A stretch of DNA of 64,000 nucleotides. Source: Roseibium sp. Sym1 (GTDB taxonomy: Bacteria > Pseudomonadota > Alphaproteobacteria > Rhizobiales > Stappiaceae). The first letter of the stretch is position 1; each line of letters opens with the position of its first letter. Of the stretch, positions 35,058 to 44,827 are shown in pieces. The position numbers and the translations under genes were made by a program. A model generated the notes under the pieces. That model was not told the DNA's origin. It made no database searches and saw nothing but the letters and a program-made list of their open reading frames with translations. The DNA is taken from the NCBI RefSeq assembly GCF_027359675.1, contig NZ_CP114786.1, forward strand, positions 3,570,501 to 3,634,500. The letters are read 5' to 3'.

Positions 35058-36743
35058 ATGACAAGACCCCTTCGCGACCATCCGCCTCGCGACCAGAGCG
35101 CCGACGGGTTTACCAACCGTCTGCAAGCCTACGTCCTCAGCCACTTTCCCTGGCTTTGGAAGATCGTCATGGCGATCGGGCCGCTGCGCCGCCTCGTCAA
35201 CACCTACATCATCAACAGCGCGGTGATGCGCGCGCGCTCCCGTCCGTCGCCCTACAGTTCGATGGCCGTGCACGGGGACGTCGACAAACCGATGGCGGGC
35301 TATACATCCTGGGAGTCGATGACGGACAGGGACTGGTTCAAGCGGCATCTTCCGCAGAAGGACCTCAAGGATCTGCCGCCGCTTGAGGACCTTCGTGAAC
35401 TCTACGAGGTGAAAGAAGGCGAAGAAACGCTCTCGGAAGACAGCAGTGTGCTGTTTCTCTCCTTCGCGCAATGGTTCACCGACGGCTTTCTGATGACGTC
35501 GTCGGATGATTTCGTTGAAGTTGACGGCAAGCGGATTTACCAGAACCGCAAGACACATACGTCCCACCATATCGACTTCAACACGCTTTACGGGCTCAAC
35601 CGTGCGCATAGCGACGCCATTCGTCTGAAGCTGGAAGAGACAGGGCGCAAGGGGCGCCTCAAATCGGAAACGGATCCCGACACCGGCGAGGAATATGCTC
35701 CCCGGTATTTCGGGGCAAACGGCAAGGTCAAGCCGGCATTCAAGGACCTGTTGCCGCCGCTGCGCCTCAAGGAATTTCTTGAAACCGTGGAACGCAACGA
35801 AGGCAAGGAGCGCGCCGACGCGATCCGGCAGCACATTTTTGCCTTCGCGGGCGAACGCGCCAACACGACCCCATACACGGCCATGCTGACGACGCTCTTC
35901 CTTCGCGAGCACAACCGGTTGTGCGGGATCCTGGAAAAGGCGCATCCGAGCTGGGACGACGAGCGGGTTTTCCAGACCGCTCGGAATATCAACATCGCAT
36001 TGCTGATCAAGATCGTCGTGGAGGAATATATCAACCACATCTCGCCGTATTATTTTCAGCTCAGCGCGGATCCCTCCGTGTGCTGGAAGGCGGAGTGGAA
36101 CAAGCCGAACTGGATACCGATCGAGTTCAACCTGCTTTACCGCTGGCACAGCCTGACACCCGACTATTTCAAGGTCGCGGGCAAATCCGTCGCCGGGGAG
36201 CAGTTCATCTACGACAACAGCCACCTGACAGGCATCGGGCTGGGCAAGGCCATGGAGAGCGCCAGTCAGCAAAAGGCCTGGAACATTGGGTTGATGAACA
36301 CACCCGACTTTCTTGTATCCGTCGAACTGGCGTCGGTGCAGCAGGGACGCGCCAACCATCTGGCCAGCTACAACGACTACCGGGAGGCCTTCGGCTATGG
36401 CCGTGTCAAGACGTTCGAGCAGATCACGGGGGATCCCCGCAGGATCAAGGCGTTGTCGCGCCTCTACAAGGACTCGGTTGACAACGTCGAACTGTTTGTC
36501 GGCCTGTTTGCGGAAGACGTGGCGCCTCGTTCCGCCGTTCCGCCCTTGATCGGGAGAATGGTCGCGCTTGATGCCTTTTCTCAGGCGCTGACCAATCCGC
36601 TCCTGTCCCAGCATGCGTTCAACGCCGGCACGTTCTCGCAAGAGGGCATGAAAGTGATCGAAAGCACCTCGCGGCTGCAGCAGATCCTGGATCGGAACCA
36701 GCCCCAGGCGGCAGGGACGTACAAGGTCACCATGACGATCTGA
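35058..36743 (+). CDS. Animal-type haem peroxidase, cyclooxygenase-like
   Basis: A 561-residue protein. GAGGA precedes the ATG. The C-terminal half matches the cyclooxygenase/dual-oxidase fold closely: LREHNRLCGILEKAHPSWDDERVFQ, then IKIVVEEYINHISPY, and EFNLLYRWH. In that last motif Tyr361 and His364 correspond to the catalytic tyrosyl residue (Tyr385) and proximal haem ligand (His388) of prostaglandin synthase. The distal segment reads FAQWFTD: Gln138 is kept, but the distal His is replaced by Asp142. No signal peptide is seen. It may be a fatty-acid dioxygenase forming hydroperoxides for the upstream catalase-like protein to rearrange. No EGF-like or membrane-binding domain is present. Confidence 0.8.
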   Translation: MTRPLRDHPPRDQSADGFTNRLQAYVLSHFPWLWKIVMAIGPLRRLVNTYIINSAVMRARSRPSPYSSMAVHGDVDKPMAGYTSWESMTDRDWFKRHLPQKDLKDLPPLEDLRELYEVKEGEETLSEDSSVLFLSFAQWFTDGFLMTSSDDFVEVDGKRIYQNRKTHTSHHIDFNTLYGLNRAHSDAIRLKLEETGRKGRLKSETDPDTGEEYAPRYFGANGKVKPAFKDLLPPLRLKEFLETVERNEGKERADAIRQHIFAFAGERANTTPYTAMLTTLFLREHNRLCGILEKAHPSWDDERVFQTARNINIALLIKIVVEEYINHISPYYFQLSADPSVCWKAEWNKPNWIPIEFNLLYRWHSLTPDYFKVAGKSVAGEQFIYDNSHLTGIGLGKAMESASQQKAWNIGLMNTPDFLVSVELASVQQGRANHLASYNDYREAFGYGRVKTFEQITGDPRRIKALSRLYKDSVDNVELFVGLFAEDVAPRSAVPPLIGRMVALDAFSQALTNPLLSQHAFNAGTFSQEGMKVIESTSRLQQILDRNQPQAAGTYKVTMTI

Positions 36744-36849
36744 CAGCGCGGACCGAATTCCCTGACACCTTTCCCGATATGGCGTGCGGCGGGAAACATC
36801 TGGTGACCTCTCGTGACATCCTGCTACGCGAGGCTTCTCCCGACTCTCT

Positions 36850-37428
36850 CTATGCCGACCTGATTTCGTAACCGAATTGTGCGGCGCTTTCCGTCAGCAT
36901 CTCCCAGAGCGAGGCCGCGAAGCTGCGGGGCAGGAGGAGGTTGAAGCCTTCATCGTCGGGCCAGAGCGTGACGCCGATGTGGTGAAAGGCCGTGGAGGCG
37001 CTGGAGCCGGGCGGAAAGGCCCTGTCCGACAGGTCGAGCGGCAGGAAGCGGTTGAGCAGACCGGCGGCATCGGCGCCGCTCAAGGTTACCCACGTTCTGG
37101 ACGATGACAGGTCCAGAACGGCGCCGTCCCCCGCGGTCAGGGAGAGCTGGGAAGACGGTGCCTGCCGGCTGATCAGCCACCATTTCAACGGTTCGATACG
37201 CAACAGGGTTCCGTTCGCCCCGGCCGTCGCTTGTCCCGGGCCCGGCGCTTCGCCGCAACCGGCCAGACGGGCGGCCTCCTTGCCGACCGACCGCAGGCTC
37301 TCCGGCCAGGCGGACACCTGGACGAGGCAAAATGAGCCGACCTCCGACAGGGTGACGCCGGTGGTGCCCTCCCGTCCGAAATGGCCGGGCACCAGATGGC
37401 CTTTCAGGGCGGATCTTGCCTTAGCCAT
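36850..37428 (-). CDS. soxG: Sarcosine oxidase gamma subunit
   Basis: A 192-residue subunit of the heterotetrameric sarcosine oxidase. LTAGDGAVLDLSSSRTWVTLSGADAAGLLNRFLPLDLS and FHHIGVTLWPDDEGFNLLLPRSFAASLWEML are typical of SoxG, which has a GcvT-like fold. It overlaps the end of soxA by eight bases and is the last gene of the operon. Confidence 0.92.
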   Translation of the reverse strand: MAKARSALKGHLVPGHFGREGTTGVTLSEVGSFCLVQVSAWPESLRSVGKEAARLAGCGEAPGPGQATAGANGTLLRIEPLKWWLISRQAPSSQLSLTAGDGAVLDLSSSRTWVTLSGADAAGLLNRFLPLDLSDRAFPPGSSASTAFHHIGVTLWPDDEGFNLLLPRSFAASLWEMLTESAAQFGYEIRSA

Positions 37429-40372
37429 GCATTCTCACTCCTTCCGGATCGAACATGTGGGGTGACACGATTTCCACCTCGATATCACCCGAACGGGTCG
37501 GGTCACTTGCGATCAGCGGCTTGTCTTGCCAGGCACCTGCACCTCCGGAGATGTAGCCGAGACCGATCCAGTGGCCGAGTGCGGGCGAGTGGGTGACCGC
37601 CGTGATCCAGCCATCGCCGAAGCCGGAATTTTCTCCCGGTTGGCACAGGATGGAGCCCCCCTTGAAACGCTGGCCGCGGTCCTTGGGGAAGATGCCGACC
37701 AGTTGCGGCCGGTCGCCGCGCAGGAGTTCCGGCCGCTGACGCAGGGCGCTGCCGATGAAGGACTTCCTTGTCGAGGCCATCTTGCCGAGGCCGGCATCGT
37801 CGATGGTTACGCGGCCGTCCAGTTCGACGCCGGTGACATGGCCCTTCTCGATCCTGAGCGTGCCCAGCGCTTCCATGCCATAAAGACATCCGCCAAGCGC
37901 CTCGGCCGCCGGCCAGAGCATGTCCATCATGGCTTCGCCCTGGGCGGCGGGTACATAAAGCTCGTAAGCCCGCTCGCCCGAGAAGCTGATCCGGGCGATC
38001 AGGGCTTCGACGCCGCTCATGAGCGTCACCCGGGCGACCCCCATGAAGGGCAGAGCCTCGTTGGAAATGTCATCGCCGGCTTCAAGGCAGGCGGCGATTG
38101 TCTCGCGGGACTTCGGTCCGGCGATGGAGACACCCGCCCATTGATCCGACACGGAACTGACATGCACCTTCAGATCGGTCCAGCGGGTCTGCAGCAGCTC
38201 GTCGAACCAGACCATCACCTTGCCGGCGTTGGCCGTGGTGGTGGTGGTCAGGAACTCGGTCTCGCCGAGCCGCCAGGTGGTGCCGTCATCCATGACCATG
38301 CCGTCGTCGCGCAGCATGATGCCGTAGCGTGCCTTGCCGACGGGCAGCTTCGCAAAACCGTTGGTGTAGACCCGGTTGAGGAACTCCGCCGCGTCGGGTC
38401 CCTGAACGGCGATCTTGCCGAGGGAGCTGACATCGCAGATGCCGACCGTCTCGCGGACGGTGGCCGCCTCGCGCACATACGCCTCGTCGATGGTCTCGCC
38501 TGACCTGGCAAAATACCAGGGCCGGTGCCAGAGACCGGCCTCGGTCATGGTCGCGCCGTGCTGCAAGTTCCAGTCATGCAGCGGCGTGCGCCGCAAGGGT
38601 TTGAAGTGACCGGCAACGTTGCGGCCGGAGAGCGCGCCGATCGCAACCGGCGTATAGGGCGGGCGGAAGCGGGTGGTGCCGACATCCGGGATGTCCTTGC
38701 CGAGCGCATCGGCCATCAGCGCCAGGCCGATGATATTGCCCATCTTGCCCTGGTCGGTCGCCATGCCGAGCGTGGTGTAGCGCTTCAGGTGCTCGACCGA
38801 GACAAAGCCTTCCTGGTGGGCGAGCCGGACATCATCGCCGGTGACATCGTGCTGGAAATCGACAAAGGCCTTTGCGTGCCGGTTCGGAAGACGGACCTCG
38901 TAAAGCGGCTTGATCGGCGTCAACCAGCCGCCGAGGGCATTGCTGTCGCTTTCCTGGCCCATCGCCTTGCGGGCCGCGGCAACACCGGAGGATTCGCAGG
39001 CTTCGCGGCTCCAGATGCCTGCGGCGGAGCCTGCATGACAGATCGGCTCGCCGGTCTCACCGGGCAGGAAACAGGCCTGGTCGGCACTCCAGACCGGCTT
39101 CGCGCCGCGGTGCGAGGACAGGTTCACCACCGGCGACCAGCCTCCGGAGACCAGCAGCAGGTCGCAGTCGAGCTTCTCCGCCGGTTGCCAGTGGCCGCCG
39201 GCATCACGCGCAAGCGCGATACCCCGGACATCGGACCTGCCAAGGGCCTTGAGCGGCACAACGCCAGCCCGGACCGTGACACCTGCCGGTGCCTCGGCAG
39301 CCCGTTCCGACCGGTTGTCGGCAACCGTCACATCTGCGCCGACGCGGGCGAGTTCGGCTGCCGTGCCGTAGACACTGTCATTGTTCGTGGCGATCACGAT
39401 CCGCTCGCCCGGAAGGATACCGTAGCGGTTGAGATAGGCACGGGCCGATGCCGCCGTCATGATGCCGGGCCGGTCGTTGTTGCCAAAGGCGACCGAGCGT
39501 TCAAGCGCCCCTGTTGCAAGGATGGTCGCACCCGCCCGTACCGTCCAGAAACGCTGGCGTGGCAGGTGCGGGTCGGGCTGCGATTGGTGATCGGTGACCT
39601 TTTCCAGGAGACCGGCCGTGCCGTCGTCGTAGAGGCCGAAGGCGGTCGTGCGCGGCATGATCCGGGCACCGGCCTTTTCCAGGGCGGCAACCCGTTCGCT
39701 GCGCCGGGCTTCGGTCGCGGGATCGTTCAGGTAGTCGCCGCCGAGTTCGAAATCCTGTTCGACCAGCAGCACGTCGCGGCCTGCCTCGGCCGCGGTCAGC
39801 GCCGCGTTCAGGCCGGCGGGACCGGAGCCGACCACGAGGACGTCGCAGAAGCCATGGGCGTGGTCATAGGCATCCGGGTCGGCGTCGCGTGAGGCGGTGC
39901 CCATGCCGGCCGCCTTGCGGATCAGTTTTTCATACTGCATCCAGAGGCCGGTGCCATGGCCCCATTCGAACGGGGGCAGGCCCATGAAGGTCTTGTAGTA
40001 GAAACCGGCGGCGAAGAACCGACTGAAGAGACCGTTCACGGCGCCAAGATCGAACCGCACATTCGGCCAGGCGTTCTGCCCCGATGCCTTCAGGCCCTCG
40101 TGGAGCTCCTGCAGCGTTGCCTTGACGTTCGGCTCACGGCGCACGCCTTCGCCCACCGTGACGATGGCACCGGATTCCTCGACGCCGGCCGACATGATCC
40201 CGCGAGGACGATGATACTTGAAGCTGCGTCCAAGAACCTGTTCGCCGTTCGCCATCAGGGCGGAGGCGAGCGTGTCGCCGGCAAAACCGCTCAAGGCCTT
40301 GCCGTCCCAGTGGAAGGTAATCTCGGTGGAGCGGTCGATCCGGCCACCGGTGTCCAGGCGCCGCACGGTCAT
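37421..40372 (-). CDS. soxA: Sarcosine oxidase alpha subunit
   Basis: A 983-residue subunit. The start at 40372 overlaps the soxD stop by four bases and gives the conserved MTVRRLDTGGRIDRSTEITF opening. Regions in order: N-terminal [2Fe-2S]-like fold (FHWDGKALSGFAGDTLASALMANG), FAD/NAD-type binding (DVLVVGSGPAGLNAALTAAEAGRDVLLVEQ and RIVIATNNDSVYGTAAELARVGADVTV), and a C-terminal folate-binding GcvT domain (LGKIAVQGPDAAEFLNRVYTN, GEFLTTTTTANAG). The enzyme oxidises sarcosine to glycine, passing the one-carbon unit to tetrahydrofolate and electrons to oxygen. It links with betaine metabolism encoded at 5.5-7.3 kb. Confidence 0.95.
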   Translation of the reverse strand: MTVRRLDTGGRIDRSTEITFHWDGKALSGFAGDTLASALMANGEQVLGRSFKYHRPRGIMSAGVEESGAIVTVGEGVRREPNVKATLQELHEGLKASGQNAWPNVRFDLGAVNGLFSRFFAAGFYYKTFMGLPPFEWGHGTGLWMQYEKLIRKAAGMGTASRDADPDAYDHAHGFCDVLVVGSGPAGLNAALTAAEAGRDVLLVEQDFELGGDYLNDPATEARRSERVAALEKAGARIMPRTTAFGLYDDGTAGLLEKVTDHQSQPDPHLPRQRFWTVRAGATILATGALERSVAFGNNDRPGIMTAASARAYLNRYGILPGERIVIATNNDSVYGTAAELARVGADVTVADNRSERAAEAPAGVTVRAGVVPLKALGRSDVRGIALARDAGGHWQPAEKLDCDLLLVSGGWSPVVNLSSHRGAKPVWSADQACFLPGETGEPICHAGSAAGIWSREACESSGVAAARKAMGQESDSNALGGWLTPIKPLYEVRLPNRHAKAFVDFQHDVTGDDVRLAHQEGFVSVEHLKRYTTLGMATDQGKMGNIIGLALMADALGKDIPDVGTTRFRPPYTPVAIGALSGRNVAGHFKPLRRTPLHDWNLQHGATMTEAGLWHRPWYFARSGETIDEAYVREAATVRETVGICDVSSLGKIAVQGPDAAEFLNRVYTNGFAKLPVGKARYGIMLRDDGMVMDDGTTWRLGETEFLTTTTTANAGKVMVWFDELLQTRWTDLKVHVSSVSDQWAGVSIAGPKSRETIAACLEAGDDISNEALPFMGVARVTLMSGVEALIARISFSGERAYELYVPAAQGEAMMDMLWPAAEALGGCLYGMEALGTLRIEKGHVTGVELDGRVTIDDAGLGKMASTRKSFIGSALRQRPELLRGDRPQLVGIFPKDRGQRFKGGSILCQPGENSGFGDGWITAVTHSPALGHWIGLGYISGGAGAWQDKPLIASDPTRSGDIEVEIVSPHMFDPEGVRMHG

Positions 40373-40665
40373 TTGCCTACCCCGTGTTCGGTGCCAAGGG
40401 CGGCTGCGAGACCCGGGTGGGCGGGCCGGACGGAATGGATCTCGTGGGTCAGCGTGTCGCGTTCGATCTTCAGCCACATGCGGCAGCCATGGACATGGTG
40501 CCAGGTTTCAAGCTGCACGCCGCAGATGTTGTCCCGCAGGAACACCGCGTCGTGCCAGTCTTCCTTCGGCGCATCGAGCGCCGGATAGTCGATCGAGCCG
40601 TCACCGCCATAGGTGAATTCGCTGTGGTCTCGCGTGCCGCAGAAAGGGCAATTAATTCGGATCAT
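40369..40665 (-). CDS. soxD: Sarcosine oxidase delta subunit
   Basis: A 98-residue zinc-binding subunit. INCPFCGTRDHSEF holds the first pair of Cys ligands, and WHHVHGCRMW supplies the His and Cys on the other side. FTYGGDG and WLKIERDTLTHEIHSV are family-typical. It overlaps soxA and lies between soxB and soxA as usual. Confidence 0.95.
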   Translation of the reverse strand: MIRINCPFCGTRDHSEFTYGGDGSIDYPALDAPKEDWHDAVFLRDNICGVQLETWHHVHGCRMWLKIERDTLTHEIHSVRPAHPGLAAALGTEHGVGK

Positions 40666-40676
40666 ACTTGCTTTCC

Positions 40677-41948
40677 CTATCCGTGCAGCTTCGGGTCGGG
40701 GCCGGCGCCCCGTTCGTCGATCTGGAGGCCGCGCTCGAACCGTTTCAGATCGAAATTGCGGATCTTGTCGTGGGGCCTGTCATTGGCGATCAGGTCGGCG
40801 AAATACCAGCCCGAGGCCGGGGTCGCCTTGAAGCCGCCGTAGTTCCAGCCGGCATTCAGGTAGAGATTGTCGAGCGGCGTCTTGCAGATGAAATGCGTGC
40901 CGTCCATCGACATGTCGACCAGGCCCGACCAGTGGCGTAGCAGCTTGACCCGGCCGAGGCAGGGCAGGATCGACATCGCGGCCTCGGCCGTGTCCTGGAC
41001 GATGGGCAGGTTGCCGCGCTGGGCATAGGACTTGTACCAGTCAAGGTCGCCGCCGAAGACCATGCCGCCCTTGTCCGATTGCGAAATGTAGAAATGCGAT
41101 CCACCGATGCCGAAGACCACGACCTGATCGAGCAGGGGCTTGAGAGGCTCGGAGACGAAGGCCTGCAGCTTGTGCGACTCAATCGGCAATCTGCCGAGTC
41201 CGGCCATGGTCCAGAGCCGCGAGGTGCTGCCGGCCACGGCAAAGGCTACCTTGCCGGCCCGGATCGTACCACGTGAGGTTTCCACCGCACTAACGGCGTC
41301 GCCCTCGCGGGTGATGCCCTGAACTTCGCATTGCTGGAGAATGTCGACACCGCGTGTGTCGGCGCCCCTGGCATAGCCCCAGGCGACCGCGTCGTGCCGT
41401 GCGGTGCCGGCGCGTTTCTGGACGGCCGCGCCCATGATCGGGAAGCGTGCCGTCGGGGAATAGTTCAGATGCGGGACCGCGCGTTTCAGCCTGGCCAGGT
41501 CCCAGATTTCCGCATCCGGCGTGCCTGTCCTGCGCATGATGTTGTAATTGCGCGCGGCGGCATCGATCGCGCCCGGGCTGTGCAGCAGGGAGATGTGGGA
41601 GCGCTGGCTGAACATGACATTGTAGTTCAGCTCATGGCTGAGATTTTCCCAGAGCTTCAGGGAATGCTCATAGAACTCGCGATTGCCCGGGCGAAAATAG
41701 TTCGAGCGGACGATCGTCGTGTTGCGACCGGCATTGCCGCCGCCCAGCCAGCCTTTTTCCAGGACGGCGATGTTTTTTACGCCGTGGTTGGCTGCAAGAT
41801 AATAGGCAGTGGCGAGCCCGTGCAGCCCGCCGCCGACGATGACGACGTCATAGTGGGGCTTCGGCTCGGGATCGCGCCATTGCCGGCTCCATCCCTTCTG
41901 ACCGGAGAGCCCGTTTCTGAAGACATTCCAGGCTGAAAATCGCGTCAT
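40677..41948 (-). CDS. soxB: Sarcosine oxidase beta subunit
   Basis: A 423-residue catalytic subunit of the DAO family. YDVVIVGGGLHGLATAYYLAANHG binds FAD; KGWLGGGNAGRNTTIVRSNYF is the family signature. RHDAVAW (His185) matches the region where FMN is covalently bound to a histidine in tetrameric sarcosine oxidase. GWNYGGFKATPASGWYFADLIA closes the active-site side. It is the first gene of soxBDAG; GAGGA lies upstream of the start. Confidence 0.95.
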   Translation of the reverse strand: MTRFSAWNVFRNGLSGQKGWSRQWRDPEPKPHYDVVIVGGGLHGLATAYYLAANHGVKNIAVLEKGWLGGGNAGRNTTIVRSNYFRPGNREFYEHSLKLWENLSHELNYNVMFSQRSHISLLHSPGAIDAAARNYNIMRRTGTPDAEIWDLARLKRAVPHLNYSPTARFPIMGAAVQKRAGTARHDAVAWGYARGADTRGVDILQQCEVQGITREGDAVSAVETSRGTIRAGKVAFAVAGSTSRLWTMAGLGRLPIESHKLQAFVSEPLKPLLDQVVVFGIGGSHFYISQSDKGGMVFGGDLDWYKSYAQRGNLPIVQDTAEAAMSILPCLGRVKLLRHWSGLVDMSMDGTHFICKTPLDNLYLNAGWNYGGFKATPASGWYFADLIANDRPHDKIRNFDLKRFERGLQIDERGAGPDPKLHG

Positions 41949-42262
41949 TGTTTTTCCAACGTCCTCAGGTCGGGCAAGGGGATTGAGAAGTTGTTCCGGA
42001 TGATAAGGTCTGCGGGCGCCTGGGTGGTCAGTCCCTCACCGCCATTTTCTGTCATCAAAACGGTATTGGAAAGCGCGTGGTGGCGGATGCCCGGTTTGGT
42101 GAACCACGACCGGGTTCGACCATACTGCCGACCATGAGGCTTGGTCGCTGGTGAGCCGAACATGTCGTCCGTCGAACAAGTTTCTCCTGAGCTCTCGGCA
42201 ACACTTGGGGGAATGCCGTCGGCGCCTTGCCGCGCTGACAGGCTTGCCGGCGTCATATCCAT
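41949..42262. other. soxB upstream region, nothing recognised
   Basis: About 310 bp upstream of the minus-strand soxB gene and downstream of nqrF; the soxB promoter should be here. I see no gene or clear operator. A terminator for nqrF lies at 42263-42299. Confidence 0.4.
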
Positions 42263-42299
42263 GAAAAAGCCCGGCCCGGTTTTGAACCGGTGCCGGGCT
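42263..42299 (-). terminator. Intrinsic terminator of the nqr operon
   Basis: An outer stem AGCCCGGC/GCCGGGCT (42268-42299) encloses a second stem CCGGT/ACCGG; TTTTT follows on the minus strand. Confidence 0.85.
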
Positions 42300-42332
42300 T
42301 CCTGCAAACGGGTGTTTCAGGACCTTGTCCCG

Positions 42333-43553
42333 TCAGCCACCGAAGTCGTCGAGCATGATGTCCTCGCGGTCGACGCCGAGATCAAGCAGCATGTTGATCA
42401 CGGACTGGTTCATGATGGGCGGGCCGCACATGTAGAACTCGCAGTCTTCCGGAGCCGGGTGGTCCTTGAGGTATTCCTCGTAGAGCACGTTGTGGATGAA
42501 GCCGGTATAGCCGGTCCAGTCGTCCTCCGGCAGCGCGTCGGACAGGGCCACGTGCCACTCGAAATTCTCGTTTTCCGCGGCGAGCTGGTCGAAATCCTCG
42601 ACGAAGAACATCTCGCGCTTTGAACGGGCACCATACCAGAAGCTGATCTTGCGCTTGGAATGAAGCCTTTTCAGCTGGTCGAAGATGTGGCTGCGCATCG
42701 GCGCCATGCCGGCGCCGCCGCCGATGAACACCATTTCCTTGTCGGTGTCGCGTGCGAAGAATTCGCCGAAGGGACCGGAAATCGTGACCTTGTCTCCGGG
42801 CTTCAGGTTGAAGATGTAGCTCGACATCTTGCCCGGAGGAATGCCCTCCGTGCCCGGAGGCGGCGAGGCGACGCGGACGTTGAGCATGATGATGCCCTTT
42901 TCCTCCGGGTAGTTCGCCATGGAATAGGCGCGCTCGACCGGTTCGCTGACCGTGGATGCATACTGCCACAGATTGAAGCGGTCCCAGTCGCCGCGATACT
43001 CGTCCTCGACATCGAAGTCGGTGTATTTGAGCTTGTGCGCGGGGGCCTCGATCTGGATATAGCCGCCGGCGCGGAAATTGACGTTCTCGCCCTCGGGCAG
43101 TTCCAGCACCAGCGCCTTGATGAAGGTGGCGACGTTCTCGTTGGAACGGACGGTGCACTCCCATTTCTTGACGCCGAAGACCTCCTCGGGAACCTCGATC
43201 TCCATGTCCTGCTTCACGGCAACCTGGCAGGACAGGCGGTCGCCGCAGGCGGCCTCGCGCTTGGTGATATGGCTTTCCTCGGTCGGCAGGATCGAGCCGC
43301 CGCCGGAGAAGATCTTCACCCGGCACTGGGCGCAGGTGCCGCCGCCGCCACAGGCCGAGGGCACGAACAGCTTCTGTTCGGCCAGCGTCTGCAGCAGCTT
43401 GCCGCCCGCCGGGACCGAAATGGTCTTCTCGCCGTTGATGCTGATATTGACGTTGCCGACCGAGACGAGCTTCGAGCGGGCCGCGAGAATGATCGTGACG
43501 AGGCCGAGCACGATCAGGGTAAAGAGAAGTATGCCTAGTCCAAATGTGGTCAC
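42333..43553 (-). CDS. nqrF: Na+-translocating NADH:quinone reductase subunit F
   Basis: A 406-residue subunit, the NADH-oxidising entry point. An N-terminal membrane helix is followed by a [2Fe-2S] ferredoxin domain with Cys68, Cys74, Cys77 and Cys109 ([11 protein letters not shown]...LSC). An FAD domain follows ([11 protein letters not shown]) and then an NADH domain ([46 protein letters not shown]). All cofactor motifs are intact. It is the last gene of nqrABCDEF, 12 bp after nqrE. Confidence 0.97.
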   Translation of the reverse strand: MTTFGLGILLFTLIVLGLVTIILAARSKLVSVGNVNISINGEKTISVPAGGKLLQTLAEQKLFVPSACGGGGTCAQCRVKIFSGGGSILPTEESHITKREAACGDRLSCQVAVKQDMEIEVPEEVFGVKKWECTVRSNENVATFIKALVLELPEGENVNFRAGGYIQIEAPAHKLKYTDFDVEDEYRGDWDRFNLWQYASTVSEPVERAYSMANYPEEKGIIMLNVRVASPPPGTEGIPPGKMSSYIFNLKPGDKVTISGPFGEFFARDTDKEMVFIGGGAGMAPMRSHIFDQLKRLHSKRKISFWYGARSKREMFFVEDFDQLAAENENFEWHVALSDALPEDDWTGYTGFIHNVLYEEYLKDHPAPEDCEFYMCGPPIMNQSVINMLLDLGVDREDIMLDDFGG

Positions 43554-43565
43554 TGGGCGCTCCCG

Positions 43566-44173
<608 letters not shown>

Positions 44174-44177
<4 letters not shown>

Positions 44178-44827
44178 TGCGCCTCCACCGTCTGGATCTT
44201 GTACTCACGCTCTTCGACCTGTTCCGGTTTCCAGGTCCGGAACGCCCAGATCAAGAGGCCGATGATGAAGAAGGCCGAGGGCGGCAGCAAAAGCAGACCG
44301 TTGGGGAGATACCAGCCGCCATTGTTGACGGTCGGCAGAACGGTGATGCCGAACAGGCTGCCGGAGCCCAGCAACTCGCGGATCACGCCGACCAGCATCA
44401 GGATCAGGCCGTAGCCGAGGCCGTTGCCGATGCCGTCGATGAAGGAGGGGATCGGCGGGTTCTTCATGGCGAAGGCCTCCGCCCGGCCCATCACGATGCA
44501 GTTGGTGATGATCAGGCCGACAAAGACCGACAGGGTCTTCGAGATCTCGTAGGCATAGGCCTTGAGGATCTGGTCCACCAGGATCACCAGCGAGGCGATG
44601 ATCACCATTTGCACGATGATCCGGATGGCGCCAGGGATCTGGTTGCGCAGGATCGAGATGAACATGGACGAGAAGGCGGTGACCAGCGTCACCGCGACGG
44701 CCATGACGAAGGCAACCTTCAGTGACGAGGTGACGGCAAGGGCCGAACAGATACCCAGGACCTGCAGAGTGATCGGGTTGTTATCGACCAACGGATCGAT
44801 AAGCATTTCTCTTTTGGTCTGCGCCAT
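44174..44827 (-). CDS. nqrD: NQR subunit D
   Basis: A 217-residue membrane subunit. [17 protein letters not shown] and [21 protein letters not shown] carry the conserved cysteines facing those of NqrE. The start overlaps the nqrC stop. Confidence 0.97.

Noticed and set aside
29610..36850. A proven genomic island at the tRNA
   Set aside because: No integrase and no second copy of the tRNA 3' end was seen, so I kept this only as a possibility.
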